Positions 17,300 through 26,943 of a DNA stretch of 64,000 nucleotides are shown one piece after another (position 1 is the first letter of the stretch; the number at the start of each line of letters is the position of its first letter). A model generated the notes under the pieces. It was given only the letters and a program-made list of their open reading frames with translations. It was not told where the DNA came from and did not search any database. The DNA comes from PGZG01 sp046292765 (GTDB taxonomy: Bacteria; Pseudomonadota; Gammaproteobacteria; Pseudomonadales; Alcanivoracaceae). The DNA lies in NCBI GenBank assembly GCA_046292765.1, contig JBKBQA010000001.1, forward strand, positions 434,001-498,000, in the 5' to 3' direction. Made by a program: the position numbers and the translations under genes.

Positions 17300-19444
17300 A
17301 TGACAATCACTATGGCAAGAACAACAAATCGCTCAGCTGCCCGCCGAATCGCTCTGGTGGTCGGTTCCGCGCTGATGACGCTTGTCAGCGCGGTAGCGTC
17401 TGCTGCCACGCTCAAGGACATCAGCTATGCGTCGCTGCCCAACAACCGGCTTGAAGTCCGTCTTTCATTTGATGGCACACCGCCTGAGGTGAAGGGCTAC
17501 AGCATCGAGAAGCCTGCCCGGATTGCGCTCGATCTGATCGACGCCCGGAGCAGTCTGTCGAGCAAGTACCATAATCTTGGCACTGGCAATGCGCGCAGCA
17601 TTACCGTAGTCGAAGCGAAGGACCGTACTCGCCTAATCGTTAACATGGTGCAGCTGCAGGGGTATCAGACCGAAGTCCAGGGCAATGATCTGGTGTTGCT
17701 GCTCGGGGTAGAGGGTGGCCAGGAAACGGCGGCCAGCACTTCTGGCACCACGTCGTCTGCAAGCGCGTCGTCGTCTCCGGGCATCCGGTCGGTGGATTTC
17801 CGTCGCGGCAGTCAGGGCGACGGCCAGATCAATATCAGCCTGTCCTCGCCGGCTATTCCTGTTGATGTTCGCGAAGAGGGCGGTCGTGTCATGGTGCGTT
17901 TTGTCGGTGCCGAGCTGCCGCGCGATCTGCAACGCCGCCTTGATGTCACTGATTTCGCGACTCCGGTCAAGTTTGTAGATGCCCGTTACGACGGTCAGAG
18001 CACGGTAATGACGGTGGAGTCTGAAGGGGTGTGGGAATATCTCGCCTATCAGGCTGATAGCACCTTCACCATTAACGTCAAGCCGGTCACTCAGGTGGAA
18101 GCTGCCCGTCGCCGTAAGGATGCGTTCCAGTACACCGGCGAAAAACTGTCGCTCAGCTTCCAGGATATTGAAGTTCGCTCGGTGCTGCAGTTGGTGGCAG
18201 ATTTTACCAGTCTGAATCTGGTGGCATCCGACACCGTATCCGGTCGTATTACCCTGCGCCTGCAGAACGTACCGTGGGATCAGGCCCTTGACCTGATTCT
18301 GAAAACCAAAGGTCTGGACAAGCGTCAGATCGGCAATGTTTTGCTGATCGCACCGGCGGACGAAATCGCCGCCCGTGAACAGCTTGAGCTGGAAAGCCAG
18401 AAAAAGATTGAAGCGCTGGCGCCGCTGAGAACCGAATACATACGGGTTAACTATGCCAAGGCCAAGGATCTGGAGACACTGATCAAGGCTGAAGGCTCGC
18501 TGTTGACCAGCCGCGGCTCGATTGCAATCGACGAGCGCACCAACACGCTGATTGTGCAGGACACTGATCGCAAGCTGGAGGAAATCCGCGAAGTCGTGTC
18601 TTACCTCGACGTGCAGGTCCAGCAGGTGCTGATTGAAGCCCGTGTTGTGATTGCCAGCACCGATGTCGCCAAGGAGATGGGTGTGCGCTGGGGGGGGGTG
18701 TCGTTTAATGCCAGCCGTCTGAATCGCACTGGTCGTACTCTGGCCTTCTCGGGCCGGGCAGAGAACATCTATGGCTTCGCCGAAGGCGCCACCGATCCCG
18801 ATGATGATGGCTCGTTCACTTACGAAATTCTGCGTCCGGATGATGCGGTGGTCGATTTCGGGGTATCCGGTTCCGGTGCCAGCCGCTTTGCCATCGGCAT
18901 GGTGGATCGCGAGGCCGGTATTATTGATCTTGAGCTTTCCGCACTGGATTCCGAAGGGCGCGCCGAACTGGTTGCCACCCCGAAGGTGCTCACTGCAGAC
19001 CAGCAGCCGGCCGTGATTGCGTCTGGTCAGCAGGTGGGTTACGAAGCGGCTACATCCAGTGGCGCGACGGCGGTGGAATTCGTCAAGGCGGAGCTGCGTC
19101 TTGAAGTGACCCCGGCGATCACCCCGGAAGGCAAGGTCATCATGGAGATCAAGGTCAATAATGACCGCATCTCCGGCTTCCAGCCGACCCGTGGCGGTGG
19201 AGCGATCCCGTTGATCGATACCAATCGTGTTGAAACATCGGTGCTGGTCAATGATGGAGAGACGGTGGTGCTGGGCGGTATCTTCCAGGAAACCACCGCC
19301 AAAGCGACTCTCAAGACGCCGTTCCTTGGCGACCTGCCGTGGATTGGTCGTCTGTTCCGCAAGGACATTAATAACAATGCCAAGCAGGAGCTGCTGATCT
19401 TCATCACCCCGAGGCTGATCAAGGACTCCGTGGGCGGTCGGTGA
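17300..19444 (+). CDS. pilQ: Type IV pilus secretin PilQ
   Basis: The outer-membrane gated channel of the type IV pilus, 714 residues. It has a signal peptide, two AMIN domains that bind peptidoglycan (about 35-135 and 165-260) separated by a Ser/Thr/Ala-rich linker, a secretin short domain (FQDIEVRSVLQLVADFTSLN), an N1 domain (TEYIRVNYAKAKDLE) and the secretin core ending in LIFITPRLIKDSV. It is the last pil gene. A GGGGA motif precedes the ATG, and aroK follows 10 bp later. Confidence 0.96.
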   Translation: MTITMARTTNRSAARRIALVVGSALMTLVSAVASAATLKDISYASLPNNRLEVRLSFDGTPPEVKGYSIEKPARIALDLIDARSSLSSKYHNLGTGNARSITVVEAKDRTRLIVNMVQLQGYQTEVQGNDLVLLLGVEGGQETAASTSGTTSSASASSSPGIRSVDFRRGSQGDGQINISLSSPAIPVDVREEGGRVMVRFVGAELPRDLQRRLDVTDFATPVKFVDARYDGQSTVMTVESEGVWEYLAYQADSTFTINVKPVTQVEAARRRKDAFQYTGEKLSLSFQDIEVRSVLQLVADFTSLNLVASDTVSGRITLRLQNVPWDQALDLILKTKGLDKRQIGNVLLIAPADEIAAREQLELESQKKIEALAPLRTEYIRVNYAKAKDLETLIKAEGSLLTSRGSIAIDERTNTLIVQDTDRKLEEIREVVSYLDVQVQQVLIEARVVIASTDVAKEMGVRWGGVSFNASRLNRTGRTLAFSGRAENIYGFAEGATDPDDDGSFTYEILRPDDAVVDFGVSGSGASRFAIGMVDREAGIIDLELSALDSEGRAELVATPKVLTADQQPAVIASGQQVGYEAATSSGATAVEFVKAELRLEVTPAITPEGKVIMEIKVNNDRISGFQPTRGGGAIPLIDTNRVETSVLVNDGETVVLGGIFQETTAKATLKTPFLGDLPWIGRLFRKDINNNAKQELLIFITPRLIKDSVGGR

Positions 19445-19454
19445 TGCGGAACGC

Positions 19455-19985
19455 ATGAGTGATGCTACTCCGGGTATTTTTCTGATCGGGCCCATGGGTG
19501 CAGGCAAAAGCACCCTGGGCCGTCACCTTGCCCATATTCTGAAGCGGCCCTTTTACGACTCCGACAAGGTTATCGAGGAGCGTACCGGGGCCGACATTCC
19601 CTGGATTTTCGAGAAGGAAGGCGAAGAAGGCTTTCGTCGGCGCGAAGAAGAGGTGATCGACGAGTTGACCCGCCAGCCCGGCATAGTTCTGGCCACCGGC
19701 GGTGGAGTGGTGATGCGCGAGCTCAACCGTCAACATCTCCATGACCGTGGCACGGTCATCTATCTCTGGACTCCGGTCGAAGTGCAGCTTGCCCGCACCC
19801 GTCAGGATCGCAATCGTCCTTTGCTCCAACAGCCCGACCCGGAGCGGGTATTACGGGAGTTGTTCGCCATCCGTGATCCGCTGTATCGCACTACCTGCCA
19901 CCACCTTGTTGCGACCTCGTCAGGCAATATGCGCAAGGTCACAGATCAGGTCCTCGGTTGTCTCGGTATCGAAGCGGCCGGATAA
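19455..19985 (+). CDS. aroK: Shikimate kinase
   Basis: Phosphorylates shikimate to shikimate 3-phosphate in chorismate synthesis. It has 176 residues, Walker A GPMGAGKS (12-19), the shikimate-binding region FYDSDKVIEERTG and ATGGGVV, and the lid arginines near RQDRNRPLL. It sits between pilQ and aroB and is probably cotranscribed with both. Confidence 0.97.
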   Translation: MSDATPGIFLIGPMGAGKSTLGRHLAHILKRPFYDSDKVIEERTGADIPWIFEKEGEEGFRRREEEVIDELTRQPGIVLATGGGVVMRELNRQHLHDRGTVIYLWTPVEVQLARTRQDRNRPLLQQPDPERVLRELFAIRDPLYRTTCHHLVATSSGNMRKVTDQVLGCLGIEAAG

Positions 19986-20011
19986 TGGCCGCTTCGATAC
20001 CGGAGATGTGC

Positions 20012-21097
20012 ATGCATACCCTTGATGTTGCGCTGGCCGAGCGCAGCTACCCCATATACATCGGTAAAGGCCTGCTAGACGCCGACCTGCTGCGCCGCCA
20101 TGTGCGCGCCCGTCAGGTGCTGGTGGTCACCAATGAAACCATCGCCCCGCTTTATCTGGCTCGCGTTCTGGCCGCGCTTGAGGGGCTGCAGGTGGATACC
20201 CTGCAGCTGCCCGATGGTGAGAAGTTCAAGTCGTTGTCGGTACTGGAGCAGGTCTTTGATCGTCTGCTCGAAAAACGTCATGCCCGAACCACTACCCTGG
20301 TGGCCCTGGGTGGCGGGGTGGTGGGCGACATGGTCGGCTTTGCTGCCGCCTGCTATCAGCGTGGCGTTGATTTTATTCAGGTGCCCACCACATTGCTGGC
20401 GCAGGTGGATTCGTCCGTGGGCGGCAAGACCGCAGTAAATCACCCCCGTGGCAAGAACATGATCGGCGCATTCCACCAGCCGCGTGCGGTGATCATCGAC
20501 ACCGATGTGCTGGATACGCTGCCGCCGAGAGAGTTTGCCGCCGGTGTCGCCGAGGTGATCAAGTACGGACTGATTCGCGACGCGGAATTCTATCGCTGGT
20601 TGACGGTCAACATCGATGCCCTGATGGCCAGAGATCCGGCAGTGTTGTCGGAGGCCATCTTGCGCAGTTGCCGCAACAAGGCCGACGTGGTGGCCGAGGA
20701 TGAGACCGAGCAGGGCAATCGGGCACTACTCAATCTGGGGCACACCTTCGGTCATGCGATCGAAACCGCAACCGGCTATAGCAGTTGGTTGCATGGCGAG
20801 GCGGTGGCGACGGGCATGGTGATGGCAGCCAGATTGTCGGCGGAACTCGGCTGGATCGGTGTGGCCGAGGTTGATGATCTGGTGCGGCTGCTGGAAAGAG
20901 CGGGCCTGCCGGTGACCCCGCCGACAGGCATGAGTGCGCGGCAGTGTCGTGATCTGATGGGCCTCGACAAGAAGGTACATGATGGTTCGCTGCGTCTGGT
21001 TTTACTGCGAGCCATCGGTGAGGCGGTGGTCACCGCCGGATATGACGAAGCGGTGCTGATGCGCATGCTGGAACGCGACTGTGTCGCTGGAGAGTGA
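20012..21097 (+). CDS. aroB: 3-Dehydroquinate synthase
   Basis: Converts DAHP to 3-dehydroquinate, the second shikimate-pathway step, using NAD+ and a divalent metal. It has 361 residues from ATG 20012, which has GGAG 6 nt upstream; the frame is open from 19958. The signatures GGGVVGDMVGFAAA, PTTLLAQVDSSVGGKT and NLGHTFGHAIE are intact. It continues the aroK-aroB-damX arrangement. Confidence 0.97.
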   Translation: MHTLDVALAERSYPIYIGKGLLDADLLRRHVRARQVLVVTNETIAPLYLARVLAALEGLQVDTLQLPDGEKFKSLSVLEQVFDRLLEKRHARTTTLVALGGGVVGDMVGFAAACYQRGVDFIQVPTTLLAQVDSSVGGKTAVNHPRGKNMIGAFHQPRAVIIDTDVLDTLPPREFAAGVAEVIKYGLIRDAEFYRWLTVNIDALMARDPAVLSEAILRSCRNKADVVAEDETEQGNRALLNLGHTFGHAIETATGYSSWLHGEAVATGMVMAARLSAELGWIGVAEVDDLVRLLERAGLPVTPPTGMSARQCRDLMGLDKKVHDGSLRLVLLRAIGEAVVTAGYDEAVLMRMLERDCVAGE

Positions 21098-21099
21098 TC

Positions 21100-22323
21100 T
21101 TGGATGACCTGCTGAGCACGGAAGAGCTGATAGATCAGCTCACCTCTGAAGCCATGGCTGGCAAGATGGTATTGCTGGTGGGCGCAGAACCGGACGCGGT
21201 GTCCGAGCGGCTTGGCATGGCTGTCGAGCGGCTGATCGATTTTGGTGTTGAGCTGTTGCGCTTTGATGCACTGCAGTTCCATAGCGCCGCCACCCTGATG
21301 GCGGATCTGTCCGATGTGCTGGGTATCGATAATGAGCATGTCGTGGTGGGCCTCAAGGTGCGAGGGCAGACCGGCAATCCATTGTTGATGGTGGTGGACA
21401 ACGCCGAGTGTCTGGCAGCAGATGCGCGGGCTGTCCTGAAGCAGCTGGCCCGGGAGACCGAGTCTGGGATTGGTGTAATCTTTGGTGGGGAGCCCGATGC
21501 GGAAGCGGCGTTGCTGGATGCGGGTATCCCGTTGGCGCTGGTGCTGGAAAGTGCCGAGGTGGCGGAAGAGCCCGAACCGTTGCTGAACGCCGCGGCGGAG
21601 CAGCGTCCGCGACGCAAGTCGCCGGCTATTCTCGAGGGATTGGCGATTCCATGGCGCCATCTCGCTGCGGTGCTGGGGCTACTGGCGCTGGTGTGGTTGT
21701 TCTGGCCCGGCGACAAGACAGTGACGGACGATGTCCGGGTGCTTGATTTGCCGGAGCCGCCGGCGCTGGTCACCATCGAAGAGGTGGCGCCGGTGCTGCC
21801 GGCGACCGAGCCTGAACCTTTACCGGAGCCACAGCAGCGTCCACCTGAACTGGAGGTCGGCGCCGCAGCGGAGGTGATTACCCCGCCAGTGGCGACGCCA
21901 CCGCCTGCACCGACGCCAGCACCAGCACCAAGGCCTGTACCTGCCGCACCCGCACCCGCACCCGCACCCGCACCGGCGCCAGCAACTACAACGCCGGCCC
22001 TGACCGGGCTCGCCGCCGAACTGGGCTACCGCCATGAAGACTGGCTGTTGGCGCAACCCGCAGAGCGCTGGGTGCTGCAGATTGCCGTGGCCAATTCCGA
22101 GGACGGCGCCCGTGCCATGCTGGATCGACTGGGCCGTGACCGTTCCGCCTATTATCGGGCGCGTCGCGATGGTCGGGTGGTGTTTGTGGTGCTGGCGGGG
22201 ACTTGGGGCAGCCGCGATCAGGCACTGGCGGGCCGCGACCGGCTGGCCGAGGAGTTTCGCCAGCGCGGCCCCTTCCCAAGGGAAATGCGGGCCATTCACA
22301 GTGAAATCATTGCCGTTCGCTGA
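21100..22323 (+). CDS. DamX-like SPOR-domain cell-division protein
   Basis: About 407 residues. The cytoplasmic N-domain resembles an AAA ATPase but the P-loop is degenerate (LLVGAEPDAVSERL has no GKT), while a Walker-B-like LLMVVDNAE remains. A membrane helix (about 187-203, LAAVLGLLALVWLFW), a Pro/Ala-rich periplasmic linker and a C-terminal SPOR domain (WVLQIAVANSEDGARAML to end) follow. TTG 21100 is preferred because GGAGAG lies 7 nt upstream; GTG 21094, overlapping the aroB stop, is the alternative. By position and domains it is the DamX equivalent and should act at the septum. Confidence 0.85.
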   Translation: MDDLLSTEELIDQLTSEAMAGKMVLLVGAEPDAVSERLGMAVERLIDFGVELLRFDALQFHSAATLMADLSDVLGIDNEHVVVGLKVRGQTGNPLLMVVDNAECLAADARAVLKQLARETESGIGVIFGGEPDAEAALLDAGIPLALVLESAEVAEEPEPLLNAAAEQRPRRKSPAILEGLAIPWRHLAAVLGLLALVWLFWPGDKTVTDDVRVLDLPEPPALVTIEEVAPVLPATEPEPLPEPQQRPPELEVGAAAEVITPPVATPPPAPTPAPAPRPVPAAPAPAPAPAPAPATTTPALTGLAAELGYRHEDWLLAQPAERWVLQIAVANSEDGARAMLDRLGRDRSAYYRARRDGRVVFVVLAGTWGSRDQALAGRDRLAEEFRQRGPFPREMRAIHSEIIAVR

Positions 22324-22354
22324 TTGTCAGCGGACGGCCCCCCGCCGGCTGCAT

Positions 22355-22383
22355 TTGTCCGTCTAGGGCCCAGTGTGTAGAAT
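22355..22383 (+). promoter_or_regulatory. Candidate sigma-70 promoter of gltBD
   Basis: TTGTCC (22355-22360), 17 bp, TAGAAT (22378-22383), about 80 bp before the gltB start. Confidence 0.6.
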
Positions 22384-22465
22384 GTGCTTCCTTTTTCGCC
22401 GTCAGTTTTGGCGTGGCCATCGCCGCCTTCTGTAAGTCTCTGAATTTCAAAGAGGAATGATATTA

Positions 22466-25400
22466 ATGCAGCAGAATCAAACGCTGGTGCAAGGCCTCTG
22501 TGGGCCTCAGGAATTCCGCGATAACTGCGGCTTTGGTCTGATTGCCCATATGGAAGGCAGGGCCAGCCATCAATTGCTGCAGACCGCCATTGAAGCCCTG
22601 ACCTGTATGACGCACCGAGGCGGCATCAATGCGGACGGCAAAACCGGTGACGGTTGCGGTCTGCTGCTGCAGAAGCCCGACTCTTTCTTCCGCAAGGTGG
22701 CCGCAGACCTTGGCGTGACGCTGCCGGCCAGCTATGCGGCCGGTATGGTGTTCGTCAACCCGGATGCCGACAAGGCTGCCGCTCAGAAAGCGGTGCTGGA
22801 CGAAGAGTTGCGCGCCGAGGGTCTGGAGGTGCTGGGCTGGCGCGAGGTGCCGACGGATCCGTCTTGCCTCGGTCCGATTGCATTGCAGAGCTTGCCGGCA
22901 TTCGCTCAGGTTTTGGTGGGTGGCGCCGAGATGGCCGTGACCGATCTCAATCGCAAGCTGTATTTCGCCCGTCGCCGCGCTGAAAATCGCATCGAGAACG
23001 ACGGCTGCTTCTATGTTTGCTCGCTGTCGGCCACCGTCATTTCCTACAAGGGTCTGATGATGCCGGTGGATCTGCCGCGCTTCTACCCGGACCTTGGCGA
23101 TGAAGCCATGCAGACGGCAATCGTGGTGTTCCATCAGCGCTTCTCCACCAACACCATGCCGCGCTGGCCGCTGGCGCAACCGTTCCGCTATCTGGCCCAT
23201 AATGGTGAAATCAATACCATCGAAGGCAATCGCAACTGGTCGGTGGCGCGCACGCCAAAATTTGTCAGCGATCTGCTGCCGGGGCTCGACAGCCTGACCC
23301 CGCTGGTCAATCGGACCGGCTCCGATTCGTCGAGCATGGACAATATGCTCGAAGTGCTTATGCATGGTGGCATGGACATGTTCCGCGCTGTGCGCATGAT
23401 GGTGCCGCCGGCCTGGCAGAACGTCGAATCCATGGACGCCGATCTGCGTGCGTTTTATGAATACAACTCCATGCACATGGAACCGTGGGATGGCCCGGCT
23501 GGCATCGTGCTGACTGATGGTCGCTATGCGGTCTGTCTGCTTGATCGCAATGGGCTGCGTCCGGCACGCTGGGTGATTACCAAGAACGGCTTTATCACGC
23601 TGTCGTCAGAAGTGGGTGTGCATGGCTATTTGCCGGAGGACGTGGTGGCCAAAGGCCGCGTCGGACCGGGCCAGATTCTCGCCATTGATACCCAGACCGG
23701 TGAGCTGCTGAAGCATACCGATATCGACAACCGTCTGAAGGTTCGTCATCCCTATCGCAAGTGGCTGAAGGAAAATGCCCTGCGCATCGAGGCGGATTAC
23801 GACACCGAAGTCGAGCGTGTTGACGAGATCGGTTCGGATCAGCTGCTTGCCTATCAAAAGCTGTTCCAGGTGACATTCGAAGAGCGCGATCAGGTGCTGC
23901 GCCCACTGGCCGAATCCGGTCAGGAAGCGGTGGGGTCAATGGGCGATGACACGCCGATGGCGGTGCTGTCGCAACGCCAGCGCCCGTTGTATGACTTTTT
24001 CCGTCAGCAGTTTGCTCAGGTAACCAATCCGCCGATCGATCCGCTGCGTGAAGCGATTGTGATGTCGCTGGAAACCTGTGTTGGCGCCGAGCGCAACATT
24101 TTCGAGGAAACCGCCGACCATGCGGATCGGGCGATTCTGTCGACGCCGATCCTGTCGCATTCTAAGTTTGCCAACCTGCTCCGTATCGCCCGTCCGGGAT
24201 ATGCCCATGAGCGGATTACGCTGCATTATGATCCTGCAATCGGTCTCAAGCAGGCGGTGCTGAACATCTGTGATCAGGCAGAAGCGGCCGTGCGGTCTGG
24301 CAAGGTACTGATGGTGCTGTCTGATTACGGCATTACCCAGGGGCAGCTCACTGTCCATGCGCTGATGGCCACCGGTGCAGTGCACCACCGCCTGACCCAA
24401 ACCGGATTGCGTTGCAGTGCCAACATCATTGTTGAAACGGCCACCACCCGTGATCCGCATCATTTTGCCGCCCTGTTCGGCTTTGGTGCCACTGCGGTAT
24501 ACCCGTATCTGGCCTATGACGTCATTGCAGACATGGTGCGCTCTGGCGAGCTGATCGGCGACGCCATCGAGCTGCAGAAAAACTTCCGCAAAGGCATCAA
24601 CAAGGGCCTGCTGAAGATCATCTCGAAGATGGGTATCTCCACCATCGCATCGTATCGCGGTGCCCAGCTGTTCGAGATCATCGGTATTGCCAACGACGTG
24701 GTAGATATCTGCTTCCACGGTGCGGCCAGCCGCATTGCCGGTGCCGACTTCGAGGATTTCCAGGAAGACCAGACGATCCTTGCCCAGGATGCCTGGAAGC
24801 AGCGAAAGCCGATTGATGCCGGCGGCGTGCTCAAGTTTATCTATGGCAAGGAATACCACGCCTTTAATCCGGATGTGGTCCATGCTATTCACAAGGCTGT
24901 TAATACGGGTGATTACCGCGACTACCTCGACTTCGCCAATCTGGTGAACGACCGCGGTGTCGCCACCTTGCGTGATCTGTTCAAGCTGCGTGCGGACGTC
25001 AAGCCGATCCCGCTCGATGAAGTCGAGCCGATTGAGTCGATTCTGCCGCGCTTTGATTCCGCAGGCATGTCTCTTGGCGCGCTGTCGCCCGAGGCACATG
25101 AGGCGATTGCCACTGCCATGAACCGTCTCGGCGGCCGCTCTAACTCTGGTGAAGGAGGTGAAGATCCGGCCCGCTATGGCACCGAGCGTGTTTCCAAGAT
25201 CAAGCAGGTGGCGTCCGGTCGTTTCGGCGTTACGCCGCACTATCTGGTTAACGCGGAAGTGTTGCAGATCAAGGTTGCCCAGGGCGCCAAGCCCGGCGAA
25301 GGTGGGCAGTTGCCCGGTGGTAAGGTCAACGATCTGATTGCACGGCTGCGTTACTCGGTGCCGGGTGTCACCCTGATTTCGCCGCCCCCGCACCACGATA

Positions 25401-26929
25401 TCTACTCTATTGAAGATCTGGCCCAGCTGATCTTTGACCTCAAGCAGGTCAATCCGGATGCGCTGGTATCGGTGAAGCTGGTATCGGAGCCGGGCGTCGG
25501 CACCATCGCTGCTGGCGTTGCCAAGGCTTATGCCGATCTGATCACCATTTCCGGTTATGACGGTGGCACGGCGGCCAGCCCGCTGACATCGATCCGCTAT
25601 GCAGGGTCGCCGTGGGAGCTCGGCCTGTCAGAAGCGCATCAGGCGCTTCGCATGAATGATCTGCGTGGCAAGGTGCGACTGCAGACTGATGGCGGTCTGA
25701 AAACCGGTCTGGATGTTATCAAGGCGGCCATTCTCGGCGCCGAGTCGTTTGGTTTCGGCACCGTGCCAATGGTGGTGCTGGGTTGCAAGTACCTGCGTAT
25801 CTGCCATCTGAATAACTGCGCCACCGGTGTCGCCACCCAGCGCGATGATCTGCGCAAGGATCACTTTATCGGTGCGCCGGAGATGTTGATGAACTACTTC
25901 CGCTTTGTCGCGGAAGAGGTGCGCCATCTGCTGGCCGCGCTGGGCGTGCGCTCGGTTGCCGAGTTGATTGGTCGTGTCGATCTGTTGACGGTGAGCGAGG
26001 GGCTGACCAAGCGTCAGGGCAAGCTCGACTTGCTGCCGATTCTGCGCAACGACAATGTGTCGACGGACAAGCCCCAGTTCTGCGACAGCAAGCGCAATGC
26101 TCCGTTTGATAAAGGTGAGCTGGCAGAGCAGATGGTGGCGGACATGCTGCCGGCCATTGAGAATCGCACGGGCGGTTCGTTCCATTATCGGGTGACTAAC
26201 TGCAATCGTTCGATTGGTGCGCGTCTGTCCGGCGAAATTGCCAAGCGCTACGGCAATACCGACATGGAGAAGAGCCCGCTGCGGGTGCGTCTCACCGGTA
26301 CAGCAGGGCAGAGCTTCGGGGTGTTTAATGCCGGTGGCTTGCACCTGTACCTGGAAGGCGATGCCAACGACTATGTCGGCAAGGGTATGGCCGGCGGACG
26401 TGTCGTCATTGCACCGCCCAAGGGCAGCAGCTTCGCCAGCCAGGACACCGCCATCATCGGCAATACCTGCCTGTATGGCGCCACCGGGGGCAAGCTGTTC
26501 GCAGCCGGCACCGCCGGCGAGCGGTTCGGTGTACGCAACTCCGGCGCCCATGCGGTGGTCGAAGGTGCAGGCGATCACTGCTGTGAATACATGACCGGTG
26601 GTTGCATTACTGTGCTCGGGCGCACCGGTGCAAACTTCGGTGCCGGCATGACCGGTGGCTTTGCCTACGTGCTCGATGAACACAATGATTTCTTCGATCG
26701 TATCAACCCGGAGCTGATCGAGTTGCACCGTATCAGCACCGAGGCCACCGAGGCCTACCGCAGTCATCTGTTGCGGGTGATTCGTGAGTACGTTGAAGAA
26801 ACGGGAAGTGCCTGGGGTCAGCACATCCTCGATAACTTCGATGCGATGAGCCGCAAGTTCTGGCTGGTGAAGCCGAAAGCCGCCAACCTTGCGCACCTGC
26901 TGAAAAGCACCCGCGCCAATCCGGCCTGA
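22466..26929 (+). CDS. gltB: Glutamate synthase large subunit
   Basis: The alpha subunit of NADPH-GOGAT, which makes two glutamates from glutamine and 2-oxoglutarate. It has 1487 residues. The propeptide precedes CGFGLIAH; Cys21 becomes the N-terminal nucleophile of the class II glutaminase domain. The FMN/synthase domain contains GGRSNSGEGGED and the 3Fe-4S cysteines of CKYLRICHLNNC, and the C-terminal beta-helix has GMAGGRVVI-type repeats. ATG 22466 is preferred over 22457, since AGGA is 9 nt before it. gltD follows 14 bp later. Confidence 0.97.
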   Translation: MQQNQTLVQGLCGPQEFRDNCGFGLIAHMEGRASHQLLQTAIEALTCMTHRGGINADGKTGDGCGLLLQKPDSFFRKVAADLGVTLPASYAAGMVFVNPDADKAAAQKAVLDEELRAEGLEVLGWREVPTDPSCLGPIALQSLPAFAQVLVGGAEMAVTDLNRKLYFARRRAENRIENDGCFYVCSLSATVISYKGLMMPVDLPRFYPDLGDEAMQTAIVVFHQRFSTNTMPRWPLAQPFRYLAHNGEINTIEGNRNWSVARTPKFVSDLLPGLDSLTPLVNRTGSDSSSMDNMLEVLMHGGMDMFRAVRMMVPPAWQNVESMDADLRAFYEYNSMHMEPWDGPAGIVLTDGRYAVCLLDRNGLRPARWVITKNGFITLSSEVGVHGYLPEDVVAKGRVGPGQILAIDTQTGELLKHTDIDNRLKVRHPYRKWLKENALRIEADYDTEVERVDEIGSDQLLAYQKLFQVTFEERDQVLRPLAESGQEAVGSMGDDTPMAVLSQRQRPLYDFFRQQFAQVTNPPIDPLREAIVMSLETCVGAERNIFEETADHADRAILSTPILSHSKFANLLRIARPGYAHERITLHYDPAIGLKQAVLNICDQAEAAVRSGKVLMVLSDYGITQGQLTVHALMATGAVHHRLTQTGLRCSANIIVETATTRDPHHFAALFGFGATAVYPYLAYDVIADMVRSGELIGDAIELQKNFRKGINKGLLKIISKMGISTIASYRGAQLFEIIGIANDVVDICFHGAASRIAGADFEDFQEDQTILAQDAWKQRKPIDAGGVLKFIYGKEYHAFNPDVVHAIHKAVNTGDYRDYLDFANLVNDRGVATLRDLFKLRADVKPIPLDEVEPIESILPRFDSAGMSLGALSPEAHEAIATAMNRLGGRSNSGEGGEDPARYGTERVSKIKQVASGRFGVTPHYLVNAEVLQIKVAQGAKPGEGGQLPGGKVNDLIARLRYSVPGVTLISPPPHHDIYSIEDLAQLIFDLKQVNPDALVSVKLVSEPGVGTIAAGVAKAYADLITISGYDGGTAASPLTSIRYAGSPWELGLSEAHQALRMNDLRGKVRLQTDGGLKTGLDVIKAAILGAESFGFGTVPMVVLGCKYLRICHLNNCATGVATQRDDLRKDHFIGAPEMLMNYFRFVAEEVRHLLAALGVRSVAELIGRVDLLTVSEGLTKRQGKLDLLPILRNDNVSTDKPQFCDSKRNAPFDKGELAEQMVADMLPAIENRTGGSFHYRVTNCNRSIGARLSGEIAKRYGNTDMEKSPLRVRLTGTAGQSFGVFNAGGLHLYLEGDANDYVGKGMAGGRVVIAPPKGSSFASQDTAIIGNTCLYGATGGKLFAAGTAGERFGVRNSGAHAVVEGAGDHCCEYMTGGCITVLGRTGANFGAGMTGGFAYVLDEHNDFFDRINPELIELHRISTEATEAYRSHLLRVIREYVEETGSAWGQHILDNFDAMSRKFWLVKPKAANLAHLLKSTRANPA

Positions 26930-26943
26930 TGAGGTAGAGAACC

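Noticed and set aside
17633..19513. A 626-codon open frame opposite pilQ
   Set aside because: It is antisense to an intact secretin gene; no family-like features.
23936..25396. A 486-codon open frame opposite gltB
   Set aside because: Antisense to gltB with no coding features.
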